64,000 bases of DNA from NCBI RefSeq assembly GCF_014203705.1, contig NZ_JACHJR010000001.1:4774001-4838000 (forward strand). The letters run 5' to 3'. The translations under genes were made by a program, and so were the position numbers. How positions within the stretch are numbered: the first letter of the stretch is position 1; every line of letters starts with the position of its first letter. Under the pieces are notes generated by a model. That model did not search any database and was not told the DNA's origin. It saw only the letters and a list, made by a program, of their open reading frames with translations. The DNA comes from Kitasatospora gansuensis. Its GTDB lineage: Bacteria > Actinomycetota > Actinomycetes > Streptomycetales > Streptomycetaceae. Positions 25,266-34,774 of the stretch are shown here, piece after piece.

Positions 25266-26337
25266 CGAACCGTTGGTCCTCGGTATCGAGACCTCCTGCG
25301 ACGAGACCGGTGTCGGCATCGTCCGGGGCACCACCCTGCTGGCCGACGCCGTCGCCTCCAGCGTCAACGACCACGCCCGGTTCGGTGGCGTGGTGCCGGA
25401 GATCGCCAGCCGGGCGCACCTGGAGGCGATGGTCCCGACCATCCAGCGCGCGCTGGACACCGCCGGGATCAAGGGCTCCGACCTGGACGGCATCGCCGTC
25501 ACGGCCGGCCCGGGCCTGGCCGGTGCGCTGCTGGTCGGCGTCTCGGCGGCGAAGGCGTACGCCTGGGCGCTGGACAAGCCGCTGTACGGGGTGAACCACC
25601 TGGCCTCGCACATCTGCGTGGACCAGCTGGAGCACGGCCGGCTGCCGCAGCCCACCATGGCGCTGCTGGTCTCCGGCGGGCACTCCTCGCTGCTGCTCAG
25701 CGAGGACATCACCACCGACGTCCGCCCGCTCGGCTCGACCATCGACGACGCGGCCGGCGAGGCCTTCGACAAGATCGCCCGGGTGCTCGGGCTCGGCTTC
25801 CCCGGTGGTCCGGTGGTGGACCGGATGGCCAGGGACGGCGACCCGAAGGCGATCAAGTTCCCGCGCGGGCTGAGCGGCCCGAAGGACCCGGAGTACGACT
25901 TCTCGTTCTCCGGCCTGAAGACCGCGGTGGCCCGCTGGGTCGAGGCCAAGCGGCGCGCGGGCGAGACGGTGCCGATCGCCGACGTGGCGGCCTCCTTCCA
26001 GGAGGCGGTCACCGACGTGCTGACCCGCAAGGCGGTCAAGGCCTGCAAGGCCAACGGCGTCGACCACCTGATGATCGGCGGCGGGGTGGCGGCCAACTCC
26101 CGGCTGCGCGAGATGGCCCAGCAGCGCTGCGACAAGGCGGGCATCGTGCTCCGGGTGCCGCGCCCCGGCCTGTGCACCGACAACGGCGCGATGGTGGCGG
26201 CGCTCGGCTCCGAGATGGTCTGGCGGGACCGCGCGCCCTCCTCCTTCGACCTGTCGGCCGACTCCTCGCTGCCGGTCACCGAGGTCTCCGTCCCGCACAC
26301 CGACCTGCACGCGGCCGCGCACGAGGCGCTGCGGTGA
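25258..26337 (+). CDS. tsaD: tRNA t6A37 threonylcarbamoyltransferase TsaD
   Basis: Catalytic subunit that transfers the threonylcarbamoyl group to A37. The 359-residue ASKHA protein has VLGIETSCDETGVGIV, the metal-binding HLASH pair in VNHLASHICVDQLEHG, SGGHSSLLL and the C-terminal GGGVAANSRLRE and CTDNGAMVA blocks. It is the third gene of tsaB-rimI-tsaD and its stop overlaps the GTG of the next small gene. With tsaE upstream the window holds three of the t6A genes; tsaC is not here. Confidence 0.96.
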   Translation: MADEPLVLGIETSCDETGVGIVRGTTLLADAVASSVNDHARFGGVVPEIASRAHLEAMVPTIQRALDTAGIKGSDLDGIAVTAGPGLAGALLVGVSAAKAYAWALDKPLYGVNHLASHICVDQLEHGRLPQPTMALLVSGGHSSLLLSEDITTDVRPLGSTIDDAAGEAFDKIARVLGLGFPGGPVVDRMARDGDPKAIKFPRGLSGPKDPEYDFSFSGLKTAVARWVEAKRRAGETVPIADVAASFQEAVTDVLTRKAVKACKANGVDHLMIGGGVAANSRLREMAQQRCDKAGIVLRVPRPGLCTDNGAMVAALGSEMVWRDRAPSSFDLSADSSLPVTEVSVPHTDLHAAAHEALR

Positions 26338-26594
26338 CCCTGGCGCAGATGTGGGAGGCCCGGGCCGCCGCCGGCCGGGCCGCCGAACTCTCCGACTGGG
26401 TACGGGAGTTCGTGCTGCCCGTGCTGCGCGGCTCGGCCGGGCTGGTGCGGACCGAGCTGTTCGCGGCCGCCGGTGACCGGGTGCTGCTGATCACCTGGTG
26501 GGAGGGCGAGCCGCTGCTGGTCGCCGACCCGCCGGCCGTGCTGCTGGCGCGCCCCGTCCATCGGTGGGGGTTCACCAGCGAGCACGTCGAGTAG
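26334..26594 (+). CDS. Small protein, possibly ABM-like ferredoxin fold
   Basis: 86 residues from GTG 26334, which overlaps the tsaD stop (GTGA), so translation is coupled. The pattern LSDWVREFVLPVLRGSAGLVRTELF then DRVLLITWWEG resembles the antibiotic-biosynthesis-monooxygenase/dimeric alpha-beta barrel layout, but the similarity is short and judged by eye. No active-site residue can be named. Ends in SEHVE. It is probably the last gene of the tsaB operon. Confidence 0.65.
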   Translation: MTLAQMWEARAAAGRAAELSDWVREFVLPVLRGSAGLVRTELFAAAGDRVLLITWWEGEPLLVADPPAVLLARPVHRWGFTSEHVE

Positions 26595-26629
26595 CCTTCC
26601 TGGGAGTTCGCTGAACGACGGGGAGCACG

Positions 26630-27484
26630 GTGAAGAAGACGTACGTCCTGGTGGCCGTGGCCATGGCCCTGGTGGCCGGATGCAGCGCAGGGGCGGCGCA
26701 GACCCCGGCCAGTCCGCCGGTGCCGACCTCCTCGGGCGGCAAGGCCGCTGAGTCACCGTCAGCCGTCGCGAGCCCGGCGTCCCCGGCGTCCGACAAGTGG
26801 GCCAAGTGGGGGCTGACGGCGCTTCCGCCGGCCCCCGCCGCACCGGCCGACAAGCCGGTCAAGCTCACCGCCACCGGCCCGGTGCCGGTCTTCAGCGAGG
26901 TGCCGACCAAGGACAAGGTGGTCTTCGTGACCATCGACGACGGGGCCGAGAAGGACCCGAAGTTCGTCGAGATGATCACCGACCTGAAGATCCCGATCTC
27001 GATGTTCCTGACCCGGGACATCGTCAAGGACAACTACGGCTACTTCAAGCCACTCCAGGCGCTCGGCAACCAGGTGCACAACCACACCACCGACCACGCC
27101 CAGCTCAGCAAGGTCTCGGCGGAGAAGCAGAAGTCCGAGGTCTGCGACGCCCAGACCGCGCTCACCCAGCAGTACGGCAAGGCCCCGCTGCTGTTCCGCC
27201 CGCCGTACGGCGACGGCGCGCACACCCCGCAGCTGAACACCTCGGTGCAGCAGTGCGGCCCGCGCGCGATCGTGCTGTGGCGCGAGTCGATGCAGATCCA
27301 CGACATGCAGTACCAGGCCGCCGACAAGAAGCTCAAGGCGGGCGACATCGTGCTGGCGCACTTCCGGGGACCCAAGGACCTCAAGGGCGAGACGATGACC
27401 GAGATGTTCGCCGAGATGCTGCGCCGGATCCAGGAGCAGGGCTTCGCGGTGGCCCGGCTGGAGGACTACATCCAGGCCGGCTGA
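26630..27484 (+). CDS. NodB-type polysaccharide deacetylase lipoprotein
   Basis: Predicted extracellular metal-dependent deacetylase acting on cell-wall or other polysaccharide. The 284 residues have a signal peptide with lipobox LVAG-C18, a Pro/Ser/Ala-rich linker (to about residue 75), then the NodB domain: TIDDG (Asp pair), NHTTDH (metal His pair) and RPPYGD. All core metal and catalytic residues appear present. GGGGAG precedes the GTG start. The 3' end overlaps the convergent methyltransferase gene by 19 bases. Confidence 0.88.
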   Translation: MKKTYVLVAVAMALVAGCSAGAAQTPASPPVPTSSGGKAAESPSAVASPASPASDKWAKWGLTALPPAPAAPADKPVKLTATGPVPVFSEVPTKDKVVFVTIDDGAEKDPKFVEMITDLKIPISMFLTRDIVKDNYGYFKPLQALGNQVHNHTTDHAQLSKVSAEKQKSEVCDAQTALTQQYGKAPLLFRPPYGDGAHTPQLNTSVQQCGPRAIVLWRESMQIHDMQYQAADKKLKAGDIVLAHFRGPKDLKGETMTEMFAEMLRRIQEQGFAVARLEDYIQAG

Positions 27485-28656
27485 CCCGGCGTCACCGGCT
27501 GACCCAGCATCATCAGCGGGCCCCGGTCGGTCCGGCAGAGGATCACCGTGACGGTGTTCGGCCCGCTGGGCTTGAGCTGCTTCCGCAGGTCCTCGGGGGT
27601 GATCGCGATGCCGCGCTTCTTGATCACCACGGTGCCGACCCGCCGTTCCTTCAGGAGTGCCTTGAGCTTCTTGATGTGGAACGGCAGCACGTCGGTCAGC
27701 TCGTACGCGTGCGCGTACGGCGTCGCGACCAGCCGGTCCGAGGTCAGGTAGGCGATCATCGGGTCGATCAGCCGGCCGTCCACCTGCGCGGCCACCTCGG
27801 CCACCTGGTGGGCCCGGATCACCGCGCCGTCCGGCTCGTACAGGTAGCGCCCGACCGGTCCGGCCGCCGGGTCGGGGAGGTGACCGCCCGTCAGGGTGTG
27901 CGGGCCCGGCAGCAGGGTGGCCCGGTGCGGCTCGGTGGCCCCGGTGCCGAACCAGAGCACCGCCTCCTTGACCTCCCCGTGGTCCGACACCCACTCCGCC
28001 TCGGCGCCGTCCGGCACCAGCGCGTGCGGGATGCCGGGCGCCACCTTGAGCGCCCCGTACGGAGTGCGGCGGGCCGCCTCGATCGCCCAGGAGAGCGGCG
28101 GGGAGTACGCCTCCGGGTCGAAGACCCGCCCGCGCGCCGTCCGGCGCGCCGGGTCGGTGAAGACCGCGTCGTAGCCGGTGACGTCCACCTCGGTGACGTC
28201 CGCCTGCCGGACCTCGATCAGCTCGCCCAGGCCCAGCGCGGCGGCGTTCGCCGCGGCCACCGCGCAGGTCAGCTCGTCCCGGTCCACCGCCAGCACGGCG
28301 ATCCCGGCCCGGGCCAGCGCGATCGCGTCGCCGCCGATCCCGCAGCACAGGTCGGCCAGCCGCTTCACGCCGAGCGCGGCGAACCGCTGCGCCCGCCACT
28401 CGGCCACGCTGCGGCGGGTGGCCTGCTCGACCCCGTTCGGGGTGAAGTACAGCGCGTCGGCGTCCACGCCGAACTTCGCCCTGGCCCGCTGCCGCAGCCC
28501 CGCCTGCGCGAGCGCCGCGCTGACCAGCTCGGCCGGGTGCTCCTTGCGCAGCCGGGTGGCCAGCGCGAGCTCCTCGCCGGGCTTGAACTCCCGCAGTTCG
28601 GCGAGCAGTGCCTGCCCCTGGTCGGTCAGCAGGGCCCGGAACGATTCGATCTCCAC
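27466..28656 (-). CDS. Class I SAM-dependent methyltransferase with THUMP-like C-terminal domain
   Basis: 396 residues from GTG 28656. Motif I is LADLCCGIGGDAIALA, with VDRDE as motif II and FTDPARRTARGR as the motif IV region, so SAM binding is credible. The C-terminal part with KKLKALLKERRVGTVVIKKRG resembles the THUMP-like domain of this actinobacterial family. The substrate, probably RNA or a related ligand, is unknown. An upstream in-frame GTG at 28785 lies next to the CIRCE element and is less likely. The 3' end overlaps the convergent deacetylase by 19 bases. Confidence 0.82.
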   Translation of the reverse strand: MEIESFRALLTDQGQALLAELREFKPGEELALATRLRKEHPAELVSAALAQAGLRQRARAKFGVDADALYFTPNGVEQATRRSVAEWRAQRFAALGVKRLADLCCGIGGDAIALARAGIAVLAVDRDELTCAVAAANAAALGLGELIEVRQADVTEVDVTGYDAVFTDPARRTARGRVFDPEAYSPPLSWAIEAARRTPYGALKVAPGIPHALVPDGAEAEWVSDHGEVKEAVLWFGTGATEPHRATLLPGPHTLTGGHLPDPAAGPVGRYLYEPDGAVIRAHQVAEVAAQVDGRLIDPMIAYLTSDRLVATPYAHAYELTDVLPFHIKKLKALLKERRVGTVVIKKRGIAITPEDLRKQLKPSGPNTVTVILCRTDRGPLMMLGQPVTPGQPAWM

Positions 28657-28789
28657 GGGCCCATTCTGCCGCTCCGGATCAGTTGCACCGGCCGCTGCGG
28701 CTGCGGCGGGCCTGCTGGGTCGAGGCAGCGGTTCGGGCTTGCGGTCGTAGTACGGCTGCTCGGTTCCGGCGGTTCTCCGGGCCACGCCG

Positions 28790-28816
28790 TTGGCACTCTG
28801 GTTGACTGAGTGCTAA
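28790..28816. promoter_or_regulatory. CIRCE element (HrcA operator)
   Basis: TTGGCACTC-N9-GAGTGCTAA differs from the CIRCE consensus TTAGCACTC-N9-GAGTGCTAA at one base. It overlaps the -35 of the groES promoter, so HrcA binding should block transcription until heat shock. Confidence 0.92.
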
Positions 28817-28830
28817 CGGCCGCCTATGGT
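28802..28830 (+). promoter_or_regulatory. groES-groEL promoter
   Basis: TTGACT (28802-28807), 17 bases, TATGGT (28825-28830): a strong vegetative promoter. The -35 lies inside the CIRCE spacer and the right CIRCE arm lies in the promoter spacer. The leader is about 125 bases. Confidence 0.75.
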
Positions 28831-28835
28831 CGTTC

Positions 28836-28863
28836 CTGGCACTCCCCACCGGGTGAGTGCTAA
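28836..28863. promoter_or_regulatory. Second CIRCE-like element
   Basis: CTGGCACTC and GAGTGCTAA arms are separated by ten bases instead of nine. It lies just downstream of the predicted transcription start. Tandem CIRCE sites occur at some streptomycete groES promoters. Confidence 0.6.
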
Positions 28864-28959
28864 CGCGATGAAGCGAGTCTGACCCCCGCGACGGCAGACC
28901 CGTTCCCATCGCCACCTACCTGAAGAACAACCCCGTAATCTCCGAAGGGGAGCTCGGAC

Positions 28960-29265
28960 GTGACCGCCAGCAGCAAGGTTGCCATCAAGCCGCTCGAGGA
29001 CCGCATCGTGGTCCAGCCGCTCGACGCCGAGACCACCACGGCCTCCGGCCTGGTCATCCCGGACACGGCGAAGGAGAAGCCCCAGGAGGGCGTCGTCCTG
29101 GCCGTCGGCCCGGGTCGCTTCGAGGACGGCCAGCGTCTCCCGCTGGACGTCGCCGTCGGCGACATCGTCCTGTACTCGAAGTACGGCGGCACCGAGGTCA
29201 AGTACCAGGGTGAGGAATACCTGGTTCTCTCGGCGCGCGACGTTCTCGCCATCATCGAGAAGTAA
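28960..29265 (+). CDS. groES: Co-chaperonin GroES
   Basis: Heptameric lid of the GroEL chaperonin. From GTG 28960 the 101-residue protein shows IKPLEDRIVVQPLDAETTTA, the mobile loop TASGLVIPDTAKEKPQEG and the C-terminal DVLAIIEK. GGGGAG at 28947-28952 precedes the start. Heat-shock control by HrcA is indicated by the CIRCE elements at 28790-28863. groEL follows after 99 bases. Confidence 0.97.
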   Translation: MTASSKVAIKPLEDRIVVQPLDAETTTASGLVIPDTAKEKPQEGVVLAVGPGRFEDGQRLPLDVAVGDIVLYSKYGGTEVKYQGEEYLVLSARDVLAIIEK

Positions 29266-29364
29266 GACGTACCAGCCCGCCCCGGATTCTTGTCACCAGT
29301 GACAGGGGCCCGGGGCGCGGTTGTTGGCTCACGTCGTCAGTAGACCCCTTTAGGAAACGGAATC

Positions 29365-30987
<1,623 letters not shown>

Positions 30988-31002
30988 CGCCTGATCAGTC
31001 AC

Positions 31003-31040
31003 CCGCGGGCCCGGTTCACTTCGGTGAGCCGGGCCCGCGG
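31003..31040 (+). terminator. Terminator after groEL
   Basis: A 17-bp stem (31003-31019 with 31024-31040, one G-U) closed by a TTCG loop and followed by CATTTGCT. Very stable, ends the groESL operon. Confidence 0.85.
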
Positions 31041-31062
31041 CATTTGCTCAGCCGTCTACGGT

Positions 31063-31177
31063 CAGGGGCTCGGGGAACTGCGACGCCGACCTCGGAAATG
31101 GTGATCCGTGCGTAGAAGGTCAGGCACTTTCGCAGTGACCCCGGCGCCAGACCTCCTCGCAGTTCCCCGAGCCCCTG
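31063..31177 (+). repeat. Palindromic dispersed repeat, copy 3
   Basis: Perfect 21-base arms (31063-31083, 31157-31177) around a 73-base core that is nearly the same as copy 1, including CAGGCACTTTCGCAGTGACC. It lies between the groEL terminator and the LysR gene promoter. Confidence 0.92.
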
Positions 31178-31201
31178 GAAAGTGCAACCGGAGCTTTGCT
31201 T

Positions 31202-31207
31202 TATAAC
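31202..31207 (+). promoter_or_regulatory. Candidate -10 for the LysR-type gene
   Basis: TATAAC ends seven bases before the ATG at 31214, suggesting a leaderless transcript. No clear -35 is seen; the upstream position is occupied by the end of repeat copy 3. Confidence 0.4.
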
Positions 31208-31213
31208 TGAAGC

Positions 31214-32215
31214 ATGATCGAGGCCCGCCATCTCCGTGTCCTGCGCGCCGTCGCCCGCAGCGGTTCGTTCTCCGCCGCCGCCCGGGAGCTGGGCTGTACG
31301 CAGCCCGCGGTGAGCCAGCAGATGAAGGCGCTGGAGAAGTCGGTGGCCACCCCGCTGGTGGCCCGGTCGGGCAAGGGGATGCAGCTGACCGAGGCGGGTC
31401 AGGTGCTGTTGAAGCACGCGAACGGCATCCTCTCCGGCCTGTCGGCCGCCGAGGAGGAGGTGGCCGCGATCACGGGGCTGCGGGCCGGGCGGGTGCGGTT
31501 GGTGTCGTTCCCGACCGCGAGTTCCACCCTGGTGCCGCCGGCGGTCGCCCGTCTGCGGGGCGCCCGTCCGGGGGTCCGCGTGTCGCTGGTGGAGGCGGAG
31601 CCGCCGGAGTCGCTGGCGATGCTGCGGGGCGGCGAGTGCGAGGTGGCGTTGGCGTTCCGGTACCCGGACTCGCACGGCGGGGCCACGCTGCCCGCCCCGC
31701 ACACCACGGCCCGGGAGGCGCGGGCCGAGGCGACCCTGGAGGCGGCCGCCAGCCAGGCCGCGAACGACTGGTCGGACCTGGTGGTCCGGCCGCTGCTGGA
31801 CGACCCGCTGATCGGCCTGCTCCCGATCGGCCACCCGTTGGCGGGCCGGGACGAGAGCAGGCCGGTGGACCTGGCGGAGCTGGCGGCCGAGCAGTGGATC
31901 GCGGGCTGTCCGCAGTGTCGGGGGCATCTGGTGGAGCTGTGTGCGGGGGCGGGCTTCGAGCCGCGGATCGACTTCGCCACCGACGACTACCCGGCGGTGG
32001 TCGGCCTGGTGGCGGCCGGGCTCGGGGTCGCGGTGCTGCCGGGCCTCGCGCTGGAGGCGGTGCGGCACTCGGGGGTGGCCGCCGTACCGGTGCGGGCCGC
32101 CTCGGGTGCCCCGGCGGTGCGGCAGGTGGTCGCACTGACCCTGCCGGATCTGGCGGAGGTCCCGGCCGTGGCGCTGATGCTGGATCAGCTCGCCGGGGCG
32201 GCCGCCGGCCGGTAG
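31214..32215 (+). CDS. LysR-family transcriptional regulator
   Basis: 333-residue LTTR. The N-terminal winged helix-turn-helix is clear (LRVLRAVARSGSFSAAAREL, QPAVSQQMKALE) followed by a linker helix and a periplasmic-binding-protein-like effector domain starting near residue 92 (RVRLVSFPTASSTLVPPAV). The effector domain has an extra insert rich in Ala and Glu around residues 155-180. The gene diverges from nothing: whiD lies on the other strand with its stop facing it, 49 bases away. Target and effector are unknown. Confidence 0.92.
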   Translation: MIEARHLRVLRAVARSGSFSAAARELGCTQPAVSQQMKALEKSVATPLVARSGKGMQLTEAGQVLLKHANGILSGLSAAEEEVAAITGLRAGRVRLVSFPTASSTLVPPAVARLRGARPGVRVSLVEAEPPESLAMLRGGECEVALAFRYPDSHGGATLPAPHTTAREARAEATLEAAASQAANDWSDLVVRPLLDDPLIGLLPIGHPLAGRDESRPVDLAELAAEQWIAGCPQCRGHLVELCAGAGFEPRIDFATDDYPAVVGLVAAGLGVAVLPGLALEAVRHSGVAAVPVRAASGAPAVRQVVALTLPDLAEVPAVALMLDQLAGAAAGR

Positions 32216-32264
32216 CCGGGGCAGGGTTCGTTGATGAAACGTTTCTTCGCTGCCTGACGCAGGG

Positions 32265-32591
32265 TCAGCGCCTGATGGTGGCCGGCAGGGTGAGCGGCAC
32301 CTCGACCAGCCTGTTGCGCGAACGGCCCATCAGTTCCTCGCGCTCGTCCTCGGTCAGTCCGCCCCACACGCCGTACGGCTCGCGGACCGCCAGCGCGTGC
32401 GCCGCGCACTCGGTCCGGACCGGGCAGCGCATGCAGACCTCCTTGGCGCTTGCCTCGCGCGAACTGCGCGCGGCCCCGCGCTCGCCCTCCGGGTGGAAGA
32501 AGAGCGAACTGTCCACGCCGCGGCAGGCGGCGGAGAGCTGCCAGTCCCAGAGGTCTGCGTTGGGGCCGGGGAGGCGGGAGAAGTCTGCCAT
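32265..32591 (-). CDS. whiD: WhiB-family iron-sulfur regulator WhiD
   Basis: Sporulation-specific Wbl protein with an oxygen- and NO-sensitive [4Fe-4S] cluster. The 108 residues start MADFSRLPGPNADLWDWQL, and the cluster cysteines are C23, C53, C56 and C62, the positions known for Streptomyces WhiD. The GVWGG turn motif and the basic C-terminal region follow. It lies divergent from bldM across 493 bases, the order known for streptomycetes. Family knowledge: WhiD binds the principal sigma factor and whiD mutants fail in late sporulation. The C terminus is slightly divergent from the S. coelicolor form as I recall it. Confidence 0.95.
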   Translation of the reverse strand: MADFSRLPGPNADLWDWQLSAACRGVDSSLFFHPEGERGAARSSREASAKEVCMRCPVRTECAAHALAVREPYGVWGGLTEDEREELMGRSRNRLVEVPLTLPATIRR

Positions 32592-33084
32592 GGCTCTTGT
32601 ATCCCTTCATGGACCGGTATGCACACCTGGAAATATGACTTACGGCAACCACTGGGACAAGTCACTCACACAGCCACACAACAGTCAATGACCGTACAGA
32701 AGCTATAAAACCGGACAAAGAGGGCATGACGTTTGGCGGGTACCGGCGTGGCATTCGGGTGGCGCCGGGGGCGCGGGGGGATGCTCGGAAGCGCCGGTGG
32801 TGCGCGGCATGCGTGTGATCAGCACAAATGCGCGGCGTGTGCACCGCGATGCGGCTGATCGGTAACGGGTCGGCCACGTACAGTGGTGGAGATGGCCCTG
32901 AAAGCCGTAACTCATTCGAGTGACGGTCGTTGGAAGTGCGGAGGCGGTTAGCGGGCGCTGGACGTCGGGAACGACCACGGGAGACCGTCGGTCGGATCGG
33001 AGTCCTTCGTCATCCGGCCGTGTCGGAGAGATTCGTACCAGCCAGGAGGCTCAACGTGACGCGGATCAGCTGCGGAGGACGGTC
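32592..33084. other. whiD-bldM divergent intergenic region (493 bp)
   Basis: No gene was found here. It holds the bldM sigma-BldN-type promoter (32906-32933) and, toward whiD, a relatively AT-rich stretch with TATAAAA near 32705 and several T-rich tracts, where whiD promoters are expected. Regulatory density is likely high because both genes are developmental. Confidence 0.7.
32906..32933 (+). promoter_or_regulatory. Sigma-BldN-type promoter of bldM
   Basis: CGTAAC (32906-32911), exactly 16 bases, then CGTTGG (32928-32933). The consensus for the developmental ECF sigma factor BldN is CGTAAC-N16-CGTTGA, so only the last base differs. bldM is an established BldN target in Streptomyces. The leader would be about 145 bases. 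Confidence 0.82.
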
Positions 33085-33696
33085 ATGACATCCGTACTCG
33101 TCTGCGACGATTCCCCCCTCGCCCGGGAGGCGCTTCGCCGCGCGGTGGCGACGGTCCCCGGTGTCGACCGGGTGACCACGGCGACGAACGGTGAGGAGGT
33201 CCTCCGCCGTTGGGTGGCCGACCGCTCCGATCTCGTCCTGATGGATGTCCGGATGCCCGGCCTGGGTGGGGTGGAGACGGTCCGTCGGCTGCTCTCGGCC
33301 GACCCGGGGGCCCGGATCATCATGCTCACGGTGGCCGAGGACCTGGACGGGGTCGCGCTCGCGGTCGCCGCCGGGGCGCGCGGTTACCTGCACAAGGACG
33401 CCTCGCGCGCCGAGCTGCGGGCCACCGTCACCCAGGCCCTGGCCGACCCGACCTGGCGGCTCGCCCCGCGCCGGCTGCGCAGCCCCGACATGGGCGCCGC
33501 ACCGACTCTGACGGCGCGTGAGATCCAGGTGCTCGAAGGGATGAGCCACGGCCGGAGCAACGCCGAGATCGGGCGCGAGCTGTTCCTCTCCGAGGACACC
33601 GTGAAGACGCACGCCAGGCGGCTGTTCAAGAAGCTCGGCGCCTCGGACCGCGCGCACGCCGTGGCGCTCGGTTTCCGCTGGGGCCTGGTCCGCTGA
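33085..33696 (+). CDS. bldM: Developmental response regulator BldM
   Basis: Orphan NarL/LuxR-type response regulator needed for aerial hyphae and sporulation. The 203 residues run from MTSVLVCDDSPLAREALRRA, with receiver Asp D54 in LVLMDVRMPG, to the LuxR helix-turn-helix LTAREIQVLEGMSHGRSNAEI and SEDTVKTHARRLFKKLG. CGGAGGA at 33072-33078 fixes the ATG; the frame is open 165 bases upstream. Family knowledge: BldM acts as a homodimer or as a heterodimer with WhiI, and D54 is not needed as a phosphorylation site. A BldN-type promoter precedes it. Confidence 0.96.
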   Translation: MTSVLVCDDSPLAREALRRAVATVPGVDRVTTATNGEEVLRRWVADRSDLVLMDVRMPGLGGVETVRRLLSADPGARIIMLTVAEDLDGVALAVAAGARGYLHKDASRAELRATVTQALADPTWRLAPRRLRSPDMGAAPTLTAREIQVLEGMSHGRSNAEIGRELFLSEDTVKTHARRLFKKLGASDRAHAVALGFRWGLVR

Positions 33697-33891
33697 CCGG
33701 CCTTCACCGGCCGACGGGTTCTCATGCTCGCTCAGACGTATGACGTTACGGTCCCGAGGCTGCACCATGGAGTAGTGGAGCACCTCGGGGACCAGCGGGC
33801 GGAGGCGGCGGTGGGGGAGACGCATAACGTTCCGATGCACAACTCCGGACGCGGTGCCATGTTTTCCGCTCCGACCAGGCACCATGGACCG

Positions 33892-34521
33892 ATGCGCGAC
33901 GACGAATCCACCCACGCCGGCGGTTCGCGCTCGGCATCGGTGGCCTCGATCGAGTTGAGCGCTCTGGTCACGGCGGCGGTGGCGGGCGAAGGCCCGGCCA
34001 TCGAGGCGCTGTTGGCGTACGTCCATCCGCTGGCGCTGCGGTACTGCCGCGGCCGGCTGGTCCGGCTGCCGGGCGGCGCCAGGCACCATGTGGACGACGT
34101 GGCCCAGGAAGTCTGTGTGGCGGTGCTCTGCGCACTGCCCAGGTACAAGGACGAGGGCCGCCCGTTCGAGGCCTTCGTCTACGGGATCGCCGCGCACAAG
34201 GTGGCCGATCTGCAGCGGGCCGCGATGCGTGGCCCCGGTTCGACCGTGATCCCGCCGGACGACATGCCCGAGCTGCCGGACGACGCGCTCGGCCCCGAGG
34301 AGCGGGCGCTGCTGAGCAGCGACGCGGCCTGGGCCAAGGAGCTGCTCTCCAACCTGCCGGCCCGCCAGCGCGAGCTGGTGCTGCTCCGGGTCGCCGCCGG
34401 GCTGTCGGCGGAGGAGACCGGGGAGGTGCTCGGGATGTCGCCGGGCGCGGTCCGGGTGGCCCAGCACCGGGCGCTCAGTCGGCTGCGCGCGCTGGCCGAG
34501 CTGACCGAGGAACCTTCCTGA
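33892..34521 (+). CDS. sigD: SigD-like RNA polymerase sigma factor
   Basis: Alternative sigma factor of 209 residues from ATG 33892 (MRDDESTHAGGS). Region 2 is YVHPLALRYCRGRL to DVAQEVCVAVLCALPRY with the YGIAAHKVAD segment; region 4 is LPARQRELVLLRVAAGLSAE then SPGAVRVAQHRALSRLR. ATGs further upstream keep the frame open, so the start is moderately certain. Position between bldM and guaB matches the gene called sigD in Streptomyces and echoes the sigD-guaB neighbourhood of mycobacteria. No anti-sigma factor gene is adjacent. Confidence 0.85.
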   Translation: MRDDESTHAGGSRSASVASIELSALVTAAVAGEGPAIEALLAYVHPLALRYCRGRLVRLPGGARHHVDDVAQEVCVAVLCALPRYKDEGRPFEAFVYGIAAHKVADLQRAAMRGPGSTVIPPDDMPELPDDALGPEERALLSSDAAWAKELLSNLPARQRELVLLRVAAGLSAEETGEVLGMSPGAVRVAQHRALSRLRALAELTEEPS

Positions 34522-34774
34522 CCTGGAAGGGATCGGGCCCTCGCGGCGTTGTCAAGGGGGCGCGAGTTCGGCATTCGGGTTGCCAGTACCATGGGGTATC
34601 GGCGCCTGGGCAGGTCGCCAAAGTTTCGCGGGTGCGCGAGGGGTTCCGTTGGAGGTTCCTCCAGGGCCCCGGGTGTCTTGGCGGTCTTAGCTGGTGCCGG
34701 TTCGAGAGCAGCGTGCCCGGCACCCTCACCGGGCGCGGGATCAGATCGACGGCCGCCACGGAAGGTCCCCACTC

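Noticed and set aside
32910..32925. TCATTCGAGTGA as a possible BldD operator inside the bldM promoter
   Set aside because: It is a near palindrome but its half-site spacing does not fit the 15-bp BldD consensus; not strong enough to report.
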